From the NCBI RefSeq assembly GCF_003610255.1, contig NZ_RAPS01000001.1, positions 6,723,001 to 6,787,000 of the forward strand: a stretch of DNA of 64,000 nucleotides, read 5' to 3'. A program made the position numbers and the translations under genes. Under the pieces are notes generated by a model. That model was not told the DNA's origin and searched no databases. It saw only the letters and a list, made by a program, of their open reading frames with translations. Positions 25,216-33,422 of this stretch are shown in pieces (the stretch's first letter is position 1; each line of letters begins with the position of its first letter). The DNA comes from Streptomyces sp. TLI_171. Its GTDB lineage: Bacteria; Actinomycetota; Actinomycetes; Streptomycetales; Streptomycetaceae.

Positions 25216-26537
25216 GGTGCGTCCTCCTGAAGGGCGGGGCCGGTGCCGGTGCGCAGGGCGGCCAGCTGGTCGTCGGCGGGGCAGCGACCCCTGGCCGGGT
25301 AGCGCTCGGCGAACTCGACCAGTGCGGGCCGAAGTCGGCCGTCGCGGCGGGCCAGCGAGCGCTCCGCGGCGGCGAAGCAGGCCAGTGCGGCGCGGCGCAG
25401 GTCCGGATCGGCCATGCCGAGCGCGGCAGCCCGCCGCCACAGGCCCGACCGCGGGGCCCGGCTGCCCGCGTGGCCGAGGCGCTCCAGTGCGGCCGCGGCC
25501 TCCTCGGCGGCGACCGGGTCGTCCATCAGCGCCGTCACCAGCGCCAGCGGCACCCGCCAGCCCTCGCCGGGCTGGGCGTCGATCATCCGCAGCTCCAGGT
25601 GGCCGCGCGGCCGGACCGGCGGGAACAGCGTTGTGCGGTGGTAGTCCAGGTCGGCCATGGTCGCCGGCCGCTCGCCGCCCCCGCGCAGCCAGCTGCGGAA
25701 GGTCAGCCCGGACGGCGCGTCCCACGGCAGCCCGTCCTCGCGCCGCACGCACAGCACGGCGGCGTCCAGCACGTACCGGGTCCACGCCTCGCGCGGGTCG
25801 GCCGCCGGCGGGGGGGCCAGCGTGCGGGACGGGTCCATCCGCGACCAGACCAGCTGCCGGGTCGACTTCCAGCCGGTCGGCCGGCCCTCCAGCAGCGGCG
25901 AGTTGGCGAACGCGGCGACCAGGACCGGACCCAGCAGGTGGGTCAGGCCCCAGCGCTCGGTGAACGTCCGCTCGGTGCCGGCGTCCACGCACACCTGCAC
26001 CGAGGCGGTGCCGGTCATCATGATCCGGCCCCACGGGCCGCCGCGGCCGAAGTATCGTTCCATCGCCCGGTAGCGCGGATGGCGGGCCAGCATCCGGCGC
26101 TCGCGGTCCATCGGATCGGTGCCCGTACCGGTCAGCCGCAGGCCCTCGGCGGCCAGCGCCGCCCGCAGCACCGCCTGGTCGGCGCTCAGCCCCGCCGCGC
26201 AGGCGGCCGGGTCGGCGGCGGGCGGGGAGCTCAGCTCGACCTGCCCGCCCGGTTCGTGCGTCAGCCGCGAGCCCGCCGGGAACACCGGGCCGTCGGCCGA
26301 ACCGGGCAGCGCCGCCAGCGCGGACGCCACCCGGGCGGGATCCACCGGTCCGCCCGGACATCGGGCGTCATGGACGAACCACTCCGCCTCGACCCCGACC
26401 AGGCTCGGCGGGCCGATCTTGAAGCAGATGGCGCCCAGATGACGTTCGGCCGAAGCCTCGGTCAACTCCGCCAGACGGGTCACGCTCCGTGCCGAATCCG
26501 CCGCCTCGGCGGCCTGTTGCGGACGTACTGATGTCAC
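25209..26537 (-). CDS. egtA: glutamate-cysteine ligase for ergothioneine biosynthesis
   Basis: A 442-residue protein with a GTG start (26535-26537). Features of the EgtA/actinobacterial GshA-like family: VGVEAEWFVHD near the N-terminus, GSRLTHEPGGQVELSSPP, TASVQVCVDAG, VAAFANSPLLEGRPTGWKSTR and HLELRMIDAQPGEGW. It ligates glutamate and cysteine with ATP to gamma-glutamylcysteine, the sulfur donor for EgtB. Its last codons overlap egtB by 7 bases. The 80 bases upstream separate it from the C-S lyase gene on the same strand and contain no obvious hairpin, so co-transcription with that gene is possible. Confidence 0.93.
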   Translation of the reverse strand: MTSVRPQQAAEAADSARSVTRLAELTEASAERHLGAICFKIGPPSLVGVEAEWFVHDARCPGGPVDPARVASALAALPGSADGPVFPAGSRLTHEPGGQVELSSPPAADPAACAAGLSADQAVLRAALAAEGLRLTGTGTDPMDRERRMLARHPRYRAMERYFGRGGPWGRIMMTGTASVQVCVDAGTERTFTERWGLTHLLGPVLVAAFANSPLLEGRPTGWKSTRQLVWSRMDPSRTLAPPPAADPREAWTRYVLDAAVLCVRREDGLPWDAPSGLTFRSWLRGGGERPATMADLDYHRTTLFPPVRPRGHLELRMIDAQPGEGWRVPLALVTALMDDPVAAEEAAAALERLGHAGSRAPRSGLWRRAAALGMADPDLRRAALACFAAAERSLARRDGRLRPALVEFAERYPARGRCPADDQLAALRTGTGPALQEDAPC

Positions 26538-26617
26538 CGGGTTTCACCATCCCTCGGTACGCGACTCGGGCCCGGTTGTTCCTGCTCAGTCTGCTCCGGG
26601 GCAAACCTCGATGCCGC

Positions 26618-27733
26618 TCAAGCGGCACTCTCGCAGGTCAAGCGGGTGAGAGCGGTGCGCAGGCGGTCCATCGGCAGGGCGAAATTCAGCCGCAGGCACC
26701 CGGAACCGGCCGCTCCGAAGTCGGATCCGTCCGCCAGTTCGACATGACGTTGGGTGAGCAGCTCCTCGCGGGTGCCGAGACCCGACCCGTCCAGCCACAA
26801 CAGGTACGACGCCCGCGGACGTGCCAGCACCGCCCCGCCCAGCGCCGCCACCGCGAGCTCCCGCGCCGCCACCAGGTGCTCCAGCAGACCGTCCAGCCAC
26901 GGACCGCCCTCCGCCAGCGCCGCCCGCTGCACCACTGCACCCAGCAGACCGCCCTCCCACAGCCCGAACCCCGCCAGCACGGCGGTCAGCTGCTCCCGCA
27001 GCGCCCGGTCCGGCACCAGCGCGAAGCAGCTCGGCACGCCCGACACGTTGAAGGTCTTGCCGACCGAGTTCAGCGTCACCACGTTCGGCGCCCCGTCCGT
27101 CACCGCCACCGCCACCGGATGCGGCGCGCCCGCGTCCGGATGGCGCAGATCGCCGTGCACCTCGTCCGAGATGAGCAGCCCGGGCGCCGCCGCCCGGGCC
27201 AGCGCCCGGATCTCCCGCGCCGACCAGAGCCGGCCGGTCGGGTTGTGCGGACTGCTCAGCAGCACCAGGCCCGGACGGGATGCCGCGACCTCCTCCAACG
27301 GCAACCGGAAAGCGGTTTCCGGATCACCCGTCGGCAGCAGCGGCAGCTCCCGCGTCGCCACCCCCGCCGCCCCGCACACCCGGGCGAACCCGCCCCACTC
27401 CGGCGTCACGAACACCGCGGGACCGGGCAGCGGACGCGTCGCCTCCACCAGCAGCCGCACCGCCGTCCCCGGCGCGACCGGCAGCAGTATCACCCACTCC
27501 GGATCCACCTCCACGCCGTGCCGCCGCCGGTACCACTGCGCCACCAGCACCCGGTCCGCCGGCTCCGCCACCGGGTACCCGAACGCCGGATGCCCCGCCC
27601 GCGCCCGCAGCGCCGCCCCCACCGCCGGCGGACCCGGCAGATCCATGTCCGCCACCCCCATGGCGATCCGCCCCACCCCCGCCCGCGCCCACTTGGCACT
27701 CCCCGTCCCAGCCCGCGAGAACCGCTCGACCAC
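26618..27733 (-). CDS. MalY/PatB-type PLP-dependent C-S lyase (cystathionine beta-lyase-like), possible EgtE replacement
   Basis: A 371-residue fold-type I PLP enzyme. The beginning RAGTGSAKWARAGVGRIAMG then VADMDLPGPPAVGAAL matches the MalY/PatB family (RxGTxSxKW ... ADMDFP). LLSSPHNPTGRLWSAREI, LISDEVHGDLRHPD and NSVGKTFNVSGVPSC, with the PLP-binding Lys, follow. The family cleaves C-S bonds of cystathionine and cysteine conjugates. It lies directly upstream of egtA on the same strand; ergothioneine synthesis ends with a PLP C-S lyase step on hercynylcysteine sulfoxide and no class V EgtE is present in this cluster. That it fills the role is an inference. Confidence 0.85.
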   Translation of the reverse strand: MVERFSRAGTGSAKWARAGVGRIAMGVADMDLPGPPAVGAALRARAGHPAFGYPVAEPADRVLVAQWYRRRHGVEVDPEWVILLPVAPGTAVRLLVEATRPLPGPAVFVTPEWGGFARVCGAAGVATRELPLLPTGDPETAFRLPLEEVAASRPGLVLLSSPHNPTGRLWSAREIRALARAAAPGLLISDEVHGDLRHPDAGAPHPVAVAVTDGAPNVVTLNSVGKTFNVSGVPSCFALVPDRALREQLTAVLAGFGLWEGGLLGAVVQRAALAEGGPWLDGLLEHLVAARELAVAALGGAVLARPRASYLLWLDGSGLGTREELLTQRHVELADGSDFGAAGSGCLRLNFALPMDRLRTALTRLTCESAA

Positions 27734-27855
27734 CCTGTGCTCCCTCCGCCGCCGTCCAGTCCCACGCTAGGTTGCCCACCGCCGCTCGCGGCAGACGGCA
27801 GGCCGGGGCGGACCCTGGTCGCGGGCGGGGTGGGGCGGTGGCCGAGAATCGGCGG

Positions 27856-28452
27856 ATGGACGTCGCCGAGCTGCTGGAAGCCGCCGCACTGCTGGTACCG
27901 GAGGGCGCGGCCACCGCCGACGACCTCACGCTCGCCGACGTCTGGGAGTGGCTGGCCCACGATCAGTGGGAGGTGGCGATCGGGGTCCTGGAGGAGCTCG
28001 GCGACCGTCCGGCGCTGCCGCTCGCCTTCTGGGAGAACCTGGCAGAGGTCGCCGAACAGCTCCACCTGGAGCGGAGCACCAGGTGGTGCCGCTGGCGGTG
28101 CTACGAAGCGCGCAACGGTGTGATCCGGGCCGAACTCACCCTCCGCCCGGCCGGTGAGAGCCGCCGGACCGGACCGTTCTCCGGAGCCGGGGTGATGCGC
28201 CCGATGTGGAACATCGGCCACCGGACGCCGGACGGCGACACCGTCGTCGACATCGCGGCCCTGTGGGTGGAGGCCACGCCCTTCCTGGGACCGGGCGAAC
28301 GGGCCACCGTCCGGCTCGCCCCGCTGGACCCGCAGCGGTGGCGCGGGCTCCGGCCGGGACAGCTCATCGCGATGCACGAGGACCGGACCGTCGGCGGCAC
28401 CGCCGTGATCCTGGAGGTCAGCGCCCCCGCCGCCGGGCCGGGCGCCGGCTGA
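27856..28452 (+). CDS. hypothetical protein with EF-Tu C-domain-like segment
   Basis: A 198-residue protein, start ATG at 27856 (MDVAELLEAAALLVPEGA). The first half is helical and acidic (TLADVWEWLAHDQWEVAIGV onward); the second half (MRPMWNIGHRTPDGDT, ALWVEATPFLGPGERATVRL, PGQLIAMHEDRTVGGTAVIL) looks like the beta-barrel of EF-Tu domain 3. Proteins of this two-part design occur in Streptomyces without known function. GAGAAT lies 6 bases upstream of the ATG, which would allow a leaderless start. It is divergent from the C-S lyase gene and followed by a bidirectional hairpin. Confidence 0.65.
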   Translation: MDVAELLEAAALLVPEGAATADDLTLADVWEWLAHDQWEVAIGVLEELGDRPALPLAFWENLAEVAEQLHLERSTRWCRWRCYEARNGVIRAELTLRPAGESRRTGPFSGAGVMRPMWNIGHRTPDGDTVVDIAALWVEATPFLGPGERATVRLAPLDPQRWRGLRPGQLIAMHEDRTVGGTAVILEVSAPAAGPGAG

Positions 28453-28453
28453 G

Positions 28454-28499
28454 CCGCCCGGCCCGGCGGTCGCAGCCCGGTGCGGCCACCGCCGGGCGG
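28454..28499. terminator. bidirectional hairpin between convergent genes
   Basis: CCGCCCGGC pairs exactly with GCCGGGCGG, and inner GGCGGT with ACCGCC after a small bulge. It sits between the stop of the EF-Tu-like gene and the stop of the convergent methyltransferase gene, and could serve both. Confidence 0.6.
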
Positions 28500-28517
28500 A
28501 CTCCGGCCGACGAAGCG

Positions 28518-30224
28518 TCAGATGCCGGACCGAGGGTCCGACTTGCGGGCCTGCAGCACGAAGGCGTCCAGCGGCAACGGCGAGCGGTCCACCAACTCCA
28601 GTCCCGCGTCCGCGAGAAGGCGCGCGAAGTGGGCGGCGGTGCGCTCGCGGCCGCCCACGTTGCAGCGCATGTGCAGGTCCCAGGCGGTGGCGAGCGAAGG
28701 GGAGCCGTCGTCCGGGAGGACCCGCTCGACGATCAGCAGGTCGGCGTGGGCCGGCATCGCGTCGGCCAGGTGCCGCAGGATCTCGCGGCAGCGGTCGTCC
28801 TCCCAGTCGTGCAGCACCCGCGACAGCACGTAGACGTCGCCGTCCGCGGGGACGTCCGCGAAGTCGCCGCTGCGGCACGCCGCGCGCGGGCCGCAGCCCG
28901 TGGCGTCGAAGAACTGCCGTGCGGCGGCGGCCACCCGGGGACGCTCCAGCAGCACGCCGTGCAGGCCCGGATGGGCGGTGAGCAGGCGGGCCAGCAACTC
29001 GCCGGTGCCGCCCGCGAGATCGACCACGGTCCGCGGTGCGTCCGGCCTGGACGCGGCGGCCGCGGCCCGCACCACCGGGTGGGACGGCAGCGGGTCGAAC
29101 ATCCGGGTGCTGGCGGCCATCGACCGGTCGAACAGCTCCGCCAACTCCGGATCCCGCGCGAAATGGTCGAAGTGGTTCTCGCCGTACAGCTCGTCGAACG
29201 CGACCCGGCCGGTGCGCACCGTGTCCGACAGCCGCGCGAACGACCGGTAGAACGGCCCCGCGTACAGCAGCGCCAGCGGCCGCAGCGACCCCGGGGCGTC
29301 CGCGCGCAGCAGCGCACCGGACGGCGAGAGCCGGAAGCCCGCGCCGTCCCGGAGCACCGCGCCCAGCATGGTCAGGTAGCGCAGCAACGAGAGCAGGGTG
29401 TCCGGGTCGGCGTCGACGGCCTGCGCCAACTGCTCGGCGGTGCGCCCGGTGTGCTCGTCCATGGCCTCCGGGACGCCCAACTCGGCGAAGGCTGCCAGTG
29501 CCTGGGTGGTCCACGCGCCGGTGAGCAGGCGCAGCAGGGCCTCGGCGGGCTGCTCGGCGCGGTGTCGGGCCAGGTGGTCGGCGAGCAGGTCGCGGTGGTC
29601 GCCCGGCGCGTAGAGCTCGATCCGGCGGTACCCGGCCTTCGAGTCGGCGGGCGCCTCGAAGTAGAACACCGTGCCGTCCTCGTGCGGGTTGTAGCCACCG
29701 CCGTCGGCCCGGGCGCCGTGCCGGGCGAGAACCGCGCACAGGCCGCGCAGGACCAGCGGGTCCGGCCGGTCCACCTCGAAACCGAGGTGCGCCTCGTGCT
29801 GCAAGGCGCGCTCGTGGGAGGCGAGTTCGGCGAGCTCCGACCCCTCGGGGACGGTCAGCGCGAACAGTTCGACCACCCGGCGCTCGCCGTCCAGTCCGGT
29901 GACGCTCGGGCGCAGGATGCCGACGTCCAGCCCGGCCGCGTCGAGGCGGTGCCGGGAGGCGAGCCGCTGGCGCACCACCGTGCTGGGCTGCGGCGCCTCC
30001 CGCACCGTCAAGCCGCTGTCGGCCAGCGTCCGTCGGAGGGCGTCGGGACCGGACGGGAAGACCAGCAGCGCGGTGTGCGCGAAGCGGCAGCGGTCCGTGA
30101 TGGCGCGCAGTTCGACGCCGTCCAGGCCGGGGAGCAACGCCCGCAGCAGGGCGGCGGTGTCGTGGGTGCGGACGTGGTCGACGGCGGCCCGGAGCAGGTC
30201 CGCGTCGGTGAGCGTGGCGGTCAT
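28518..30224 (-). CDS. SAM-dependent O-methyltransferase fused to an N-terminal VOC-like domain
   Basis: A 568-residue protein from the ATG at 30222-30224. Residues about 230-568 are a plant-type O-methyltransferase: dimerisation part (LTGAWTTQALAAFAELGV, ADPDTLLSLLRYLTMLGAV), SAM motif VVDLAGGTGELLARLL, then VLSRVLHDWEDDRCREIL. Residues 1 to about 225 are an extra domain (LRAITDRCRFAHTALLVFPS, HEAHLGFEVDRPDPLVL, EDGTVFYFEAPADSKAGYRR) with the look of a VOC/dioxygenase-type fold, though I cannot name the family. Stand-alone methyltransferases of this type modify aromatic or polyketide metabolites. No biosynthetic genes adjoin it. Confidence 0.75.
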   Translation of the reverse strand: MTATLTDADLLRAAVDHVRTHDTAALLRALLPGLDGVELRAITDRCRFAHTALLVFPSGPDALRRTLADSGLTVREAPQPSTVVRQRLASRHRLDAAGLDVGILRPSVTGLDGERRVVELFALTVPEGSELAELASHERALQHEAHLGFEVDRPDPLVLRGLCAVLARHGARADGGGYNPHEDGTVFYFEAPADSKAGYRRIELYAPGDHRDLLADHLARHRAEQPAEALLRLLTGAWTTQALAAFAELGVPEAMDEHTGRTAEQLAQAVDADPDTLLSLLRYLTMLGAVLRDGAGFRLSPSGALLRADAPGSLRPLALLYAGPFYRSFARLSDTVRTGRVAFDELYGENHFDHFARDPELAELFDRSMAASTRMFDPLPSHPVVRAAAAASRPDAPRTVVDLAGGTGELLARLLTAHPGLHGVLLERPRVAAAARQFFDATGCGPRAACRSGDFADVPADGDVYVLSRVLHDWEDDRCREILRHLADAMPAHADLLIVERVLPDDGSPSLATAWDLHMRCNVGGRERTAAHFARLLADAGLELVDRSPLPLDAFVLQARKSDPRSGI

Positions 30225-30794
30225 GGTGAACTGTCCTCGACACTGGAAAGTGGTGCGTGGGCGAAACGTTTCTGATGGCGGTGGCGGGTCCGGGCACGGG
30301 TGCCCGAGGGGCGTCGCCGGGGGAGGCGTCCTCCGTGGAAGTGGAGGCGCACACGGCGGGAGCGACGGCGAAATGCGGTGCGCCCGAACCAATCTGACCA
30401 TGCGTCAGTTGACGTGATCTTAACCGCGGGGAAAGCGGCGGCCGTTCCGGTTTCACCCGATTGGACCGGGTCGGCGGTGGCCCGGTCTCGCCCGGCGCGA
30501 CCGCGCGGAGCGGCAAGCCCGGCGGGCGGCGGGTGGTGCGAGCACAGACGGAAAACGCCTTCCGGCGGCGGCGGCGGCGCTGCGTGCGGGGCGGGGTGGG
30601 TCCGGCCGGGACCTGCGGCGTCCGTCGGCCCGGTCCGGTGCGGTCCGGCCGCCGACCAGTCCTGCTGGAGCTCGCCGAGCACCGGATGCGCGCTCGCTCC
30701 GAGTACTGCTCGGACCGGTCGGGCGAAGGTGCGGGACGTCGTACCCTGGCGTGTCGGGCCGTGGTGTCCGGGTGCAGTGGGAGGGGCGGCGGGC
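30225..30794. other. 570-base intergenic region between divergent methyltransferase and nucleotidyltransferase genes
   Basis: It holds the GAAACGTTTC palindrome near the methyltransferase and a second inverted repeat, CTGAC-catgc-GTCAG at 30394-30408, inside the only A/T-richer stretch (about 30370-30425). The rest (30430-30790) is G/C-rich with long open frames that have no ribosome site or recognisable product. I see no gene in it. Confidence 0.5.
30263..30272. promoter_or_regulatory. LacI-type palindrome GAAACGTTTC upstream of the fused methyltransferase
   Basis: A perfect 10-bp palindrome, extended imperfectly as GCGAAACGTTTCTG, 39 bases before the methyltransferase ATG. It resembles the core of LacI/GalR operators (GAAACGTTTC). 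No LacI-type gene is in the window. Confidence 0.4.
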
Positions 30795-31286
30795 GTGCGG
30801 GACGTGGACGTGGTGGAGGTCGTGGCCGCGGTGCGGGCGGCCGGGGTGCGGGTCTGGATCGCCGGGGGGTGGGGGATCGACGCGCTGCTCGGCCGGGAGA
30901 CCCGGCCGCACCGGGACCTGGACCTGCTGCACCGTCAGGAGGAGGAGCCCGTCGTGCTGGGCGTGCTGCGGGACCTGGGGTTCGAGCAGACGGTCGACCA
31001 GCGGCCCGTCAGGTTCGTGGTCGCCGACGCCCTCGGGCGGGAGATCGACCTGCACCCGCTGGTGTTCGGGACGGACGGCGACGCGGTGCAGCAGTCCTTC
31101 GAGCCCGAGCGCCCGTTCCGCTACCCGGCCTCGTGCTTCGTCACGGGGAGGATCGCCGGCAGGCCCGTCCCCTGCCTGTCCGCCGAGCAGCAGGTGTACT
31201 TCCACCAGGGCTACCCGCCGACCGACCGCGACCGCCAGGACATGGCACAGCTGCGCGAGGCGTTCGGGATCGCCACCCACTTCTGA
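30795..31286 (+). CDS. aminoglycoside-2''-adenylyltransferase/LnuA-type nucleotidyltransferase-fold protein
   Basis: The GTG at 30795 (VRDVDVVEVVAAVRAAG) gives 163 residues, the typical size of this group. VWIAGGWGIDALLGRETRPH followed at once by RDLDLL is the GGWGxD...HxDxD pattern of the small nucleotidyltransferases that include AadB-like and lincosamide-modifying enzymes; REIDLHPLVFGTDG follows and probably gives a further acidic ligand. Many chromosomal homologues are not proven resistance enzymes, so drug modification should not be assumed. The upstream frame to 30300 has no supported start. Confidence 0.75.
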   Translation: MRDVDVVEVVAAVRAAGVRVWIAGGWGIDALLGRETRPHRDLDLLHRQEEEPVVLGVLRDLGFEQTVDQRPVRFVVADALGREIDLHPLVFGTDGDAVQQSFEPERPFRYPASCFVTGRIAGRPVPCLSAEQQVYFHQGYPPTDRDRQDMAQLREAFGIATHF

Positions 31287-31314
31287 GCCGCCGGGCGAGC
31301 CGCGGCCGGGGCGA

Positions 31315-31340
31315 GGCACCGGTCGGCGGCGGGCGGTGCC
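31315..31340. terminator. hairpin between convergent genes
   Basis: GGCACCG and CGGTGCC form a 7-bp stem with a 12-base loop, between the stops of the nucleotidyltransferase gene (+) and the AlkZ-like gene (-). Confidence 0.45.
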
Positions 31341-31343
31341 CGG

Positions 31344-32537
31344 TCAGGAGGTGAGGCGGCGCTCCAGCGGGGTGCGGAACCGCGGGGTGACGCGGATTTC
31401 GGCGAGGACGGTGCGGAGGGCGGCGGCTTCGGCGGCGATGGCTTCGCGGGCTTCGGCGCCCGGGTCGGCGAGCAGCTCGAACAGGATCTCGCCGTCCCGG
31501 CGTTGGGCCCAGCCGCCGACGATGCGGCCGTCCCACCACACGGTCGGCCCGATATTTCCGGTGCGGTCGACCAGGTGCGGCCGGTCGGCGGGGGAGAGGT
31601 ACCAGTCGCGGTGCTTCCAGCCCATCGCGGTGGGGTCGAGGGCGGGCAGCAGGGCGGCCCAGGGCGCCGGGGCGGCAACCGGGTCGAGGTCGTCGGGCAG
31701 GGCGACGCCGGTGTCCGCGGCCGTGTCCGGGCCGGAGAGCGCGACGTCGACGGCGCCGCACGCGGTGAGCGCGGCCCGTACCTCGCGCACGCCCCAGCCG
31801 GTCCACCAGACCAGGTCGTCCTCCGTCGCGGGCCCGTAGGAGGCCAGCCACTGGCGGGCCAACTCGGCCTGGGCGGCGCTGCGTTCGGCGGCCGACGGCG
31901 CGGCGGGCACCGGCGGGCCGGGGGCCCAGCGGTGCTGGCTGCTGGTCCAACTGCCCACCGGCCGGCGGCGGACCATGCTGCCCTCCATGCCGAGCAGGCG
32001 CAGCATCCGCATGCTCACGGGCTGTTCGGCCTGGTACGAGGTGCCCACGCCGTAGTCGAGCTTCTCGCGCAGTTGCGGCACCAGGTCGCCGAGTTGGCTT
32101 CCGGTGAGTCCGGTCGGGGCGTCGGCGAGGGCGGCGTGCACGGCCGCCTCGGCCTCGGCGGTCCAGGCGGCGTCGCGGCCGCTGGCGGCGAAGTCCTTCA
32201 GCAGGCGGGTGCGTTCGCGGGCGGCGACCTTGGCGGTGGTGGAGGCGTAGAGGACGGGCGCCAGGCCGGCGGGGATCGCGAACAGGGTGTTGCGCATGCC
32301 GTGGCGGCGCAGCACGGTGCCGTCCTCGTAGAGGGCGCGCTCGGTGTCGGCGGTGCCGGGCGTGGCGAGCCGGGCCGAGACGGCGAGGAACACCGTCGCG
32401 GCGTCGGTGGCGTGCACGGCGACCAGGGCGGCCACCGCCTGCTCGGCGTGCTCGGCCCGGGTGCCGGGGGCGAGTCGGTGCCGCCGGGCGAGCCGGGCGC
32501 GGCGCTGGTCCTGGTCGAACTGCGGTCGGGCGGGCAC
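31344..32537 (-). CDS. winged-helix DNA-binding protein (AlkZ/YcaQ-like HTH_42 family)
   Basis: The GTG ending at 32537 follows GAGGAGG with a 5-base spacer; longer frames toward 33299 cross G/C-rich noncoding DNA. About 397 residues. The protein has LARRHRLAPGTRAEHAEQAVAALVAVHATDA near the start, HGMRNTLFAIPAGLAPVLY, and a C-terminal DPTAMGWKHRDWYLSPADR with TVWWDGRIVGGWAQRRDGEI. This is the layout of the winged-helix AlkZ-like family, whose characterised members are DNA glycosylases that unhook crosslinks. The catalytic QxD/QxQ motif of true AlkZ is not evident; here the corresponding stretch is VHATDA. A repair function is therefore only possible. Confidence 0.7.
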   Translation of the reverse strand: MPARPQFDQDQRRARLARRHRLAPGTRAEHAEQAVAALVAVHATDAATVFLAVSARLATPGTADTERALYEDGTVLRRHGMRNTLFAIPAGLAPVLYASTTAKVAARERTRLLKDFAASGRDAAWTAEAEAAVHAALADAPTGLTGSQLGDLVPQLREKLDYGVGTSYQAEQPVSMRMLRLLGMEGSMVRRRPVGSWTSSQHRWAPGPPVPAAPSAAERSAAQAELARQWLASYGPATEDDLVWWTGWGVREVRAALTACGAVDVALSGPDTAADTGVALPDDLDPVAAPAPWAALLPALDPTAMGWKHRDWYLSPADRPHLVDRTGNIGPTVWWDGRIVGGWAQRRDGEILFELLADPGAEAREAIAAEAAALRTVLAEIRVTPRFRTPLERRLTS

Positions 32538-33246
32538 GCGTTCCTCCTCGTGGTCGGGGACAGCCTGCCACGGCGCTCCGCACCGCCGGGGCAGCGACGC
32601 GAAACCGGTCATCCTGGCCGGATTCGATCGGGGAGGCCGCCCCGCAGTGAAAGTTTCGCGGACCGGTGGGCGATTCCCACGGGGCGGCGAGCGGCCCGGA
32701 GCCAGGCCGGCGCGCGCCCGCTCGGGCGGGCATCGGAGCGGTGCCGACCGGTCGGCCCCGGCAGCGCCAGGACAGGCCGACTCCGCAGGTGGTAGGGGAT
32801 GGCGGGCGGCCGGGGCGGCGCAACGGTCGGACGTCCGGCGGCCGGCCGGACGGTGGCCGCACAGCGCCGAACTCCTGCGCCGTTGCGCGAGGTTGGGTGC
32901 AGTCGGCACCGCCGCTGTTCGACGGCGGATCGCGCGGGCGCGCCGGAGACGACCCAGCGAGGGGCCGAACTTGCCGACCCAGCGGCCGAATTGGATGTGG
33001 TCGAGGCAGCTCCGCGACCCCGTCGGTGGAAGTTTCGGGGGCGGGTGGAGGGCGTGGGTTCCGGCCGCGGGCCCGGGGGTGGGGGTGGCCGGGACTCGCA
33101 CCCCCGCGGGGATGGAGCGCCGACGAACCGTGGCCGGTGCGGCGGTGAACTGCCGTGCCTGGGGCGGTGATTGGGGCTGACGGCAGCGAGAGGCGGCGGG
33201 TGGGGCGGGTGGCTGATCCGTAAGAGTCAGTGCCCATTCCGTCTGG
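32538..33246. other. 709-base noncoding stretch upstream of the cellulase gene
   Basis: Open frames cross it in several phases, but none has a ribosome site or a recognisable product. It lies between the divergent starts of the AlkZ-like gene and the GH6 gene and presumably holds both promoters. Apart from the operators that begin at 33247, I see no other structure worth naming. Confidence 0.5.
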
Positions 33247-33260
33247 CGGGAGCGCTCCCA
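33247..33260. promoter_or_regulatory. CebR-type operator 1
   Basis: CGGGAGCGCTCCCA, 13 of 14 positions of the TGGGAGCGCTCCCA palindrome bound by the LacI-family cellobiose regulator CebR in Streptomyces. It lies about 163 bases upstream of the GH6 start. Confidence 0.85.
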
Positions 33261-33350
33261 CGGGTTCTGTCGAACTTCTTGACGGGAGTTCGAGGTCATG
33301 GCTTCATATCGGTTGTCCCCGGGCCGAGTTCGGCTCAGCCCGGGCTAAGT

Positions 33351-33366
33351 ATGGGAGCGCTCCCAT
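33351..33366. promoter_or_regulatory. CebR-type operator 2 (perfect 16-bp palindrome)
   Basis: ATGGGAGCGCTCCCAT is a perfect match to the CebR consensus with one extra paired base at each end. It lies 57 bases before the GTG of the GH6 gene, in position to block the promoter; cello-oligosaccharides release CebR. Confidence 0.92.
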
Positions 33367-33370
33367 TAAT

Positions 33371-33384
33371 TGGGAGTGTTTCCT
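33371..33384. promoter_or_regulatory. degenerate third CebR-like half-site
   Basis: TGGGAGTGTTTCCT keeps the left half of the CebR consensus and part of the right half. It lies 4 bases after operator 2, too close for two full dimers on one face, so it may be an accessory or chance site. Confidence 0.4.
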
Positions 33385-33422
33385 GTCGAGTCCGTCCCCC
33401 ACCCGAAAGGACTCCCGTCACT

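Noticed and set aside
27490..30516. 1008-codon minus-strand open frame across the methyltransferase region
   Set aside because: It runs in a different frame from the clear methyltransferase and antisense to the 27856 gene; its sequence is Arg/Pro/Ala-rich only.
30300..30794. Upstream extension of the nucleotidyltransferase frame
   Set aside because: No start with a ribosome site, composition unlike the gene, and the family is fully covered from 30795.
31344..33299. Longer AlkZ-like protein starting near 33299
   Set aside because: The GTG at 32537 has an excellent GAGGAGG site and begins where the family domain begins; the upstream part is Pro/Arg-rich and crosses CebR sites.
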